Assembly (NCBI RefSeq): GCF_024460475.1
Contig: NZ_JANFYN010000031.1
Location: forward strand, 1-26,086
Origin: Holdemanella sp. MSK.7.32
GTDB lineage: Bacteria; Bacillota_I; Bacilli_A; Erysipelotrichales; Erysipelotrichaceae
DNA length: 26,086 nucleotides
Direction of reading: 5' to 3'
In this document: one piece after another, positions 21,939 through 26,086 of the stretch
How positions within the stretch are numbered: the first letter of the stretch is position 1
Layout of the letters: each line of letters begins with the position of its first letter
Notes under the pieces: generated by a model
What the model was told of the DNA's origin: nothing
The model's database searches: none
What the model saw: only the letters and a program-made list of their open reading frames with translations
Program-made: the position numbers and the translations under genes

Positions 21939-22384
21939 TGGGATTGGATCCCATTGTATTTGAGGATTCTAGAATATTGATTGTGGGTTCTATGCCAAGT
22001 GCAATTAGTTTGAAGGAACAGATGTATTATGCGAATAAAAATAATCGGTTTTGGAAGATATTAAAAGAAATCTTTCAAACAGAAGACAAGATTAAATTAT
22101 TAAAAGTATCGCATATTGCACTTTGGGATATTTGTCATTCGTGTATAAGAAAAACGAGTGCGGATAGTGAGATCAAAGATATTGTGCCAAATGATATTCC
22201 AAAATTATTAGATTCATATAAAAACATTGAGAAGGTCATTTGTAATGGAAGGACAAGTCAGAATACGATGCAGAAATATTTTCCGAATATTGAAACGGTA
22301 TATTGTCCTTCGACTTCGAGTGCCAATGCACAGTTTTCGTTAGAACAATTGATTGAAATATATAAGAAGGAGTTTTATGAATAA
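21923..22384 (+). CDS. DNA-deoxyinosine (hypoxanthine-DNA) glycosylase, UDG superfamily
   Basis: A 153-residue base-excision enzyme. Family landmarks: GLDPIVFEDSRILIVGSMPS, KEQMYYANKNNRFWKIL, HIALWDICHSCIRKTSADSEI, VICNGRTSQNTM and CPSTSSANAQFSLEQL. These match the single-domain hypoxanthine-DNA glycosylase subgroup that removes deaminated adenine; uracil or mismatch activity is possible because the superfamily overlaps in substrate use. The ATG lies inside the rimO end with no clear ribosome binding site of its own, so translation probably depends on ribosomes terminating rimO. Its 3' end overlaps dut by 8 bases. Confidence 0.88.
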   Translation: MCKRIVGLDPIVFEDSRILIVGSMPSAISLKEQMYYANKNNRFWKILKEIFQTEDKIKLLKVSHIALWDICHSCIRKTSADSEIKDIVPNDIPKLLDSYKNIEKVICNGRTSQNTMQKYFPNIETVYCPSTSSANAQFSLEQLIEIYKKEFYE

Positions 22385-22859
22385 ACTATATTGGGCAAAA
22401 GTAAAGGCGGATGCGAAGGTTCCGCAAAAACGTTATGAAGATGCAGGATATGATTTATATCCTTGTTTTGAAGAAGATTATATGGTGATTGAGCCTCATG
22501 AAACGAAGTTAGTTCCATTGGGTGTGGCAAGTGCTTTTGATCCAGAGTTTGTGATGATTTTAAAAGAGCGTGGTTCAACGGGAACAAAGGGAATTGCGCA
22601 AAGAAGTGGTGTCATTGATTCGGGTTATCGTGGTGAATATATGGCTCCAGTCACAAATTTGAATACGAAGCGTGTGGTTATTAAAAAACAAGATGTAGAG
22701 TATAAGGAAGATGCGATTATATATCCATATGAAAAGGCAATTTGTCAGGGTGTATTATTGCGTATGCCTCAGTTAGAAAGTGAAGAAATTTCATTTGAAG
22801 AACTTCAGTCTATGGAGTCTGAAAGAATGGCCGGAAAGTTAGGAAGTTCAGGAAAATAA
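22377..22859 (+). CDS. dut: dUTP diphosphatase (trimeric dUTPase)
   Basis: Hydrolyses dUTP to dUMP, keeping uracil out of DNA and feeding thymidylate synthesis. ATG 22377 is chosen because AAGGAG lies at 22366-22371; this gives 160 residues. Conserved motifs: 1, DAGYDLYP; 2, KERGSTGTKG; 3, RSGVIDSGYRGEYMAPV (Gly where Asp or similar is common, as in other dUTPase variants); 4, EKAICQGVLLRMPQ; 5, the Gly-rich tail RMAGKLGSSGK. An insertion-like acidic stretch (LESEEISFEELQSMES) sits before motif 5. Last gene of the operon. Confidence 0.9.
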   Translation: MNKLYWAKVKADAKVPQKRYEDAGYDLYPCFEEDYMVIEPHETKLVPLGVASAFDPEFVMILKERGSTGTKGIAQRSGVIDSGYRGEYMAPVTNLNTKRVVIKKQDVEYKEDAIIYPYEKAICQGVLLRMPQLESEEISFEELQSMESERMAGKLGSSGK

Positions 22860-22863
22860 TGAG

Positions 22864-22896
22864 GTCTATTGTCCTAAAGACAATAGATCTTTTTTT
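22864..22896 (+). terminator. Terminator of the glycolipid-to-dut operon
   Basis: GTCTATTGTC-CTAAA-GACAATAGAT stem (one G-U pair at the base) followed by a T-run to 22896. Confidence 0.87.
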
Positions 22897-22938
22897 ATGC
22901 AAAATTTCATTAAAAAAAGGATGATTTTTCGATATTAT

Positions 22939-23008
22939 AACCGGTTTATAACCTGGCGAAGATTATACTAAATTCGAATAATGAAAGGGTTATATCGATA
23001 ACTATAAT
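22939..23008 (+). promoter_or_regulatory. Promoter/operator region of the surface-protein gene
   Basis: The 127-base gap holds a palindrome AACCGGTT (22939-22946), a -10 candidate TATACT (22964-22969), an inverted repeat GTTAT-ATCG-ATAAC (22989-23002) and TATAAT (23003-23008). The last lies too close to the AAAGGAGG ribosome binding site (from 23010) to be a comfortable -10. No good -35 is seen for either, so exact promoter assignment is uncertain. Confidence 0.4.
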
Positions 23009-23023
23009 AAAGGAGGACTTTAT

Positions 23024-23251
23024 ATGCTAAAGAATTTGAAAAAAGCAGCCGCAATTGTATTATCATTTGCGATGGCCGTTCAGTTTGGCTTAGCAGACTC
23101 TTACTATGTAAATGCGGTGGAAGAACCGGTTGAACCTCAACAAGAGGAAACAACAACGACTGCACCACAAGAGCAAGAGGAAGTGCCAACAGCTGAAGAA
23201 GAAACCCCTCAACAACAGGAAGAACAACAACAACCTGCAGTAGAGGAATAG
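23024..23251 (+). CDS. Signal peptide and Glu/Gln/Pro-rich head of a large surface protein, ended by an in-frame TAG
   Basis: A 75-residue reading frame after a strong ribosome binding site (AAAGGAGG, 23010-23017). Residues 1 to about 33 form a classic Gram-positive signal peptide: basic LKNLKKAA, hydrophobic AIVLSFAMAVQFGLA, and likely cleavage after VNA. Then comes a low-complexity Pro/Gln/Glu/Thr stretch (PQQEETTTTAPQEQEE) that usually spaces an adhesin from the membrane or wall. The frame stops at TAG 23249-23251, yet the same frame continues for 945 codons with matching composition. If the stop is real and not read through, only a short secreted peptide is made. Confidence 0.7.
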   Translation: MLKNLKKAAAIVLSFAMAVQFGLADSYYVNAVEEPVEPQQEETTTTAPQEQEEVPTAEEETPQQQEEQQQPAVEE

Positions 23252-23293
23252 CAGCCTGCAGCAGAAGAAGCACAGCCTGTAGCAGAAGAAACA
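23231..23293 (+). repeat. Three tandem 21-base units encoding a QPxxEEx heptad
   Basis: Units at 23231, 23252 and 23273 differ at a few bases. Each begins CAA/CAG CCT and contains a pair of acidic codons (GAG GAA or GAA GAA). The first unit ends in TAG, the others in GCA and ACA. Confidence 0.75.
23249..23251 (+). other. In-frame amber codon interrupting the surface-protein gene
   Basis: TAG sits at the seventh position of the first of three heptapeptide units (QPAVEE-stop, QPAAEEA, QPVAEET; units 23231-23251, 23252-23272, 23273-23293). The next base is C. Both flanks are coding in the same frame, so no frameshift is involved. Confidence 0.85.
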
Positions 23294-26086
23294 TCACAAG
23301 ATGATTCGACTAATGATGAAAATCAAGCTAGTAATGAAGTTAAATCAGCTCCAGTGATGGCATCTATGCTTGCAGATAATCCTGCTGCAACTTATTCAGT
23401 AGAATTTAAAGATCAAAATGGAAACTCTTTAGGTTCAAAAACTGTAACTGTAGGAAATGTTGCAGATCAATTTCCTGGAGGAAAAGAAACTATTGGTGAC
23501 AAGACTTATTCATATATTGAAGCAAGAGTTGTTAATGTCGCAAATGAAAAAGAGTATACGCCAATTACTTATGTAGCAGTATACGATGGTGTCACATACT
23601 ATAGTACAAACTCTGTAACTGGTTCTCCTCTTGATACAACTAGCGAAAAATTAGTAGTTGTATTAAAAGAAGATGTAACTCAATATAGTGTTAAGTATAC
23701 ATTAACAGTGGATGGTACAGATAAGTCTAGTGAAATTGCAAATTACATTGCTCTTGAAGGTAGTGAAAGCACAGTTGATACAGGAACTAGTTTTTCATTC
23801 TTAGTAAAACCAAACAAGGGATTTACAGTTAAGAGTGTAAAACAAGACGGTAAAGTTTTAACGGCTGATGGAACAAAGTATACAACACGTAATGTTGTGG
23901 CTGATTCAACAATTTCAATTGAGCTAACTGAAAAGAAGAAAGCTAAAATTACATTTACTGGATCAAATACGACATTCACATATAACGGGAAAACACAAAA
24001 TACTGGCAATAATTATAGTCATAATTTAACTTTATCAAGTACATACGAAACAAGTGTAACAGAATTAAATTTTAAATTACTTGGTTATCTAGAATGGACT
24101 TCTAATAGCAAGGAGTTAAATAAACTAGCAATTAGTTTGACTTATGATGGAACAAGTTCATTAACAGGAAAATCCATTAATATTCCAACAAAGCCTGGAG
24201 AAACAGTAGAAACAACTTTAACAGATTCTTTAACAGCAGTTGTTAAAAAATCATCAACTAAACAATCTATTGGAAGTGGTCAATATTCATATGAATATAA
24301 TGTAACATTGCGTTCTACTAAAAATATTTATGATGATATTAAAATTACGACAAACTTTAAAGATTCTACAAGTGCTGAATTGTTTGTGACATCAATTGTT
24401 GGTGTTACTTCAATTTATGTGAATAATAAAGAGTTGGATCCATCAAATTCAGATGCAAGTTTTATTAATTTAAACTCAAATGAGACTTATACATTCAAAT
24501 TTAACGTGTTACCAGGATATGTGCCTGATGCAAGCAAAATCAAAGTGACTGGAACAGTGGATGGTGATGATATAGGAACTGTTAGTATTAAAAATAATAC
24601 GGGTTCTGATAAAGCAAAATATCCATATTATTTTACTATTAAAGCAGCTTATGGAAAGACGGATTATCGAATCCAAGTAACAGCTATTCAGTCAGAATAT
24701 AAATTTGTTTATAAAGCAGATGGTATCTCTTCATCTAATAAGTTAAAAGGTGGAGAAGAAACAGCGATAACTGCACAAAGACCTAAAAAAGAGAATTATG
24801 TATTTAAGGGTTGGAAGATTGATTCAGATGAATCTGGTAAGGTTTATACATCTAAAGAAGTTGTAAAAGTAAATGATTTAATTCAATATTCAAAATGGGA
24901 TGAAAACGAAAAGTTATCAAAAATTACTTTCACTCCAGTTTGGATTGAAGCAGACAAAGCGCAGCAGGTTACATATAGAGTAGTAGTACACTTTGATGAT
25001 GGAACAGAAGACAAAGTATATGAAGCAACTACAGCTCCTGGCAAAGATGTTAAAGTATTTAGAAGCAAATTAGATACAGCCTTAGGCATTGATACTAATG
25101 AATATTATGTAGATCCAAATCAAAGTTTTGATCTTCAAAATGTTAAAGATGGAGATACAATTACAATTAATTATTGTAAGAGAAAAGAAATAGTAGTAAA
25201 TCCTTTAAATGATGTGCCTTACAATGGTGAAAGTCAAAAACAAGAACCTGTTGTTACAATTAAAGATGATAATTCAAAGGTATTGCAAAAGGATGTTGAT
25301 TATACATTATCATATAGCGAAGATACTAAAAACGTTGGAACTGTAACTGTAACAGTAACAGGTAAAGGTTTATATAAAGGTACACAACAAGTAACATATC
25401 AGATCATTCCTAAGAGTGTGACAGTAACAGCCAACAATAAATCAAAGGTATACGGAGCTGAAGATCCAGAATTAACAGCAACAGTAGCTGGAACTCTTGG
25501 AGATGATAAAGTTGAATACACATTGTCAAGAAAAGCTGGAGAAAATGTAGGTAAGTATACAATCACACCAAGTGGTAAAGCTGAACAAGGAAACTACTCA
25601 GTAACTTACAATGAAGGTGAATTTGAAATCAAGAAATCTGGAAGTCTAACAATTGACGCAGATCTTGACGGGGAACACCGTGAAAAAGAATATGATGGAA
25701 CACCATTGACAGGCGGAGCCCATGCATCGATCACAGAAGGAACAACAATCAGTTATTCAGTAGATGGTGGAGAATGGACAACCGAAGTTCCAAGTATTAA
25801 AAATGTAGGAAGCGTAACAGTCAAGGCGAAAGCAGAAAATGACAATTACAAGACTAAGACAGTCGAGTATACATTGACAGTCACACATAAACCAGTGACA
25901 GTAACAGCCAACAATAAATCAAAGGTATACGGAGCTGAAGATCCAGAATTAACAGCAACAGTAGCTGGAACTCTTGGAGATGATAAAGTTGAATACACAT
26001 TGTCAAGAAAAGCTGGAGAAAATGTAGGTAAGTATACAATCACACCAAGTGGTAAAGCTGAACAAGGAAACTACTCAGTAACTTAC
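23252..26086 (+). CDS. Body of the MBG-repeat surface protein (in frame with 23024, cut by the window end)
   Basis: This 945-codon frame is open from the TAG to the window edge and is the natural continuation of the upstream head. It starts with two more Glu/Pro repeats (QPAAEEA, QPVAEET). Several Ig-like/beta-rich segments follow (for example YSVEFKDQNGNSLGSKTVTV). An InlB-repeat/Flg_new-like unit covers about codons 483-570 (FVYKADGISSSNKLKGGEE, NYVFKGWKI). MBG-type modules come next (VYGAEDPELTATVAGTLG, repeated). Wall-anchor signals would lie beyond the window. The only internal starts (for example ATG 23357) lack a ribosome binding site and would give a protein without a signal peptide. 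It is therefore either a pseudogene, a readthrough product or a sequencing artefact. Confidence 0.65.
25418..25609 (+). repeat. 192-base direct repeat, copy 1 (MBG module)
   Basis: Encodes a 64-residue MBG-type module beginning VTVTANNKSKVYGAEDPEL and ending GNYSVTY. No base differences from the copy at 25895 were found by eye. Confidence 0.9.
25895..26086 (+). repeat. 192-base direct repeat, copy 2 (MBG module), cut by the window end
   Basis: Identical by eye to 25418-25609 and offset by 477 bases (159 codons, in frame). Between them lies a different Ig-like module (KEYDGTPLTGGAHASITEG). The match continues to the last base of the window, so the true repeat may be longer. Confidence 0.9.

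Noticed and set aside
23249..23251. TAG as a reassigned or pyrrolysine codon
   Set aside because: TAG terminates grpE, rimO, EIIA, the family-1 binding protein and the 15630 glycosyltransferase in this window, and no pyl-like gene is present.
22968..23297. 109-codon leucine/valine-rich frame on the minus strand
   Set aside because: It is the antisense of the Gln/Glu/Pro-rich repeat region (CAA/GAA/CCA read backwards give Leu/Phe/Trp-like codons), has no ribosome binding site and overlaps the real gene's signal sequence.
1..26086. tRNA or rRNA genes, phage attachment sites, complete insertion sequences
   Set aside because: No cloverleaf-like CCA/TTCGA patterns, rRNA-like stretches, transposase catalytic domains or flanking target-site duplications were seen.

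Overview
The window is AT-rich, tightly packed bacterial chromosome. The gene families suggest a low-GC Bacillota (Firmicutes): an hrcA-grpE-dnaK-dnaJ heat-shock operon behind CIRCE operators, a mannose-family PTS with a catabolite-responsive (cre) site, Gram-positive glycolipid synthases, the YhaM exonuclease, and AGGAGG-type ribosome binding sites. The overall flavour is closest to Erysipelotrichia (gut or oral anaerobes); that placement is an inference from family resemblance, not a database result.

Layout. (1) 1-870: three tandem, progressively decayed copies of the 3' end of an Rpn/PD-(D/E)XK-type nuclease ('putative transposase') gene, closed by a terminator. (2) 878-5587: hrcA-grpE-dnaK-dnaJ, preceded by a promoter carrying two CIRCE-like operators and ended by a terminator shared with a convergent gene. 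(3) 5562-7733: a minus-strand hotdog thioesterase diverging from a plus-strand trio: a membrane protein, a Cof-type HAD phosphatase and a small membrane-tethered winged-helix-like protein. (4) 7754-12022: a four-gene operon encoding a membrane-anchored RbsB-like sugar-binding protein, a NarL-type histidine kinase, its response regulator and a family-1 extracellular solute-binding protein, with no transporter permease. (5) 12039-14987: a regulatory region (palindrome, two promoters, perfect cre) driving a mannose-family PTS (IIA, IIB, IIC, IID), then a small two-helix membrane protein. (6) 15532-22896: a long, mostly overlapping operon: glycolipid glycosyltransferase, YbhN-type flippase-like protein, a second glycosyltransferase fused to a full-length RecX domain, YhaM-like exoribonuclease, RimO, DNA-deoxyinosine glycosylase and dUTPase, closed by a terminator. 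(7) 22897-26086: the start of a large secreted MBG-repeat surface protein whose reading frame is interrupted by one in-frame TAG and runs off the window.

How they work together. Region 4 looks like a sensor for an extracellular sugar that could control the PTS in region 5; the PTS control region also carries a CcpA site. The start of region 6 looks like the pathway for diglycosyl-diacylglycerol, the membrane anchor of lipoteichoic acid. The most unusual features are the glycosyltransferase-RecX fusion, the sensory cassette with two binding proteins, the paired imperfect CIRCE operators, and the amber codon at the last position of a heptapeptide repeat in the surface protein.
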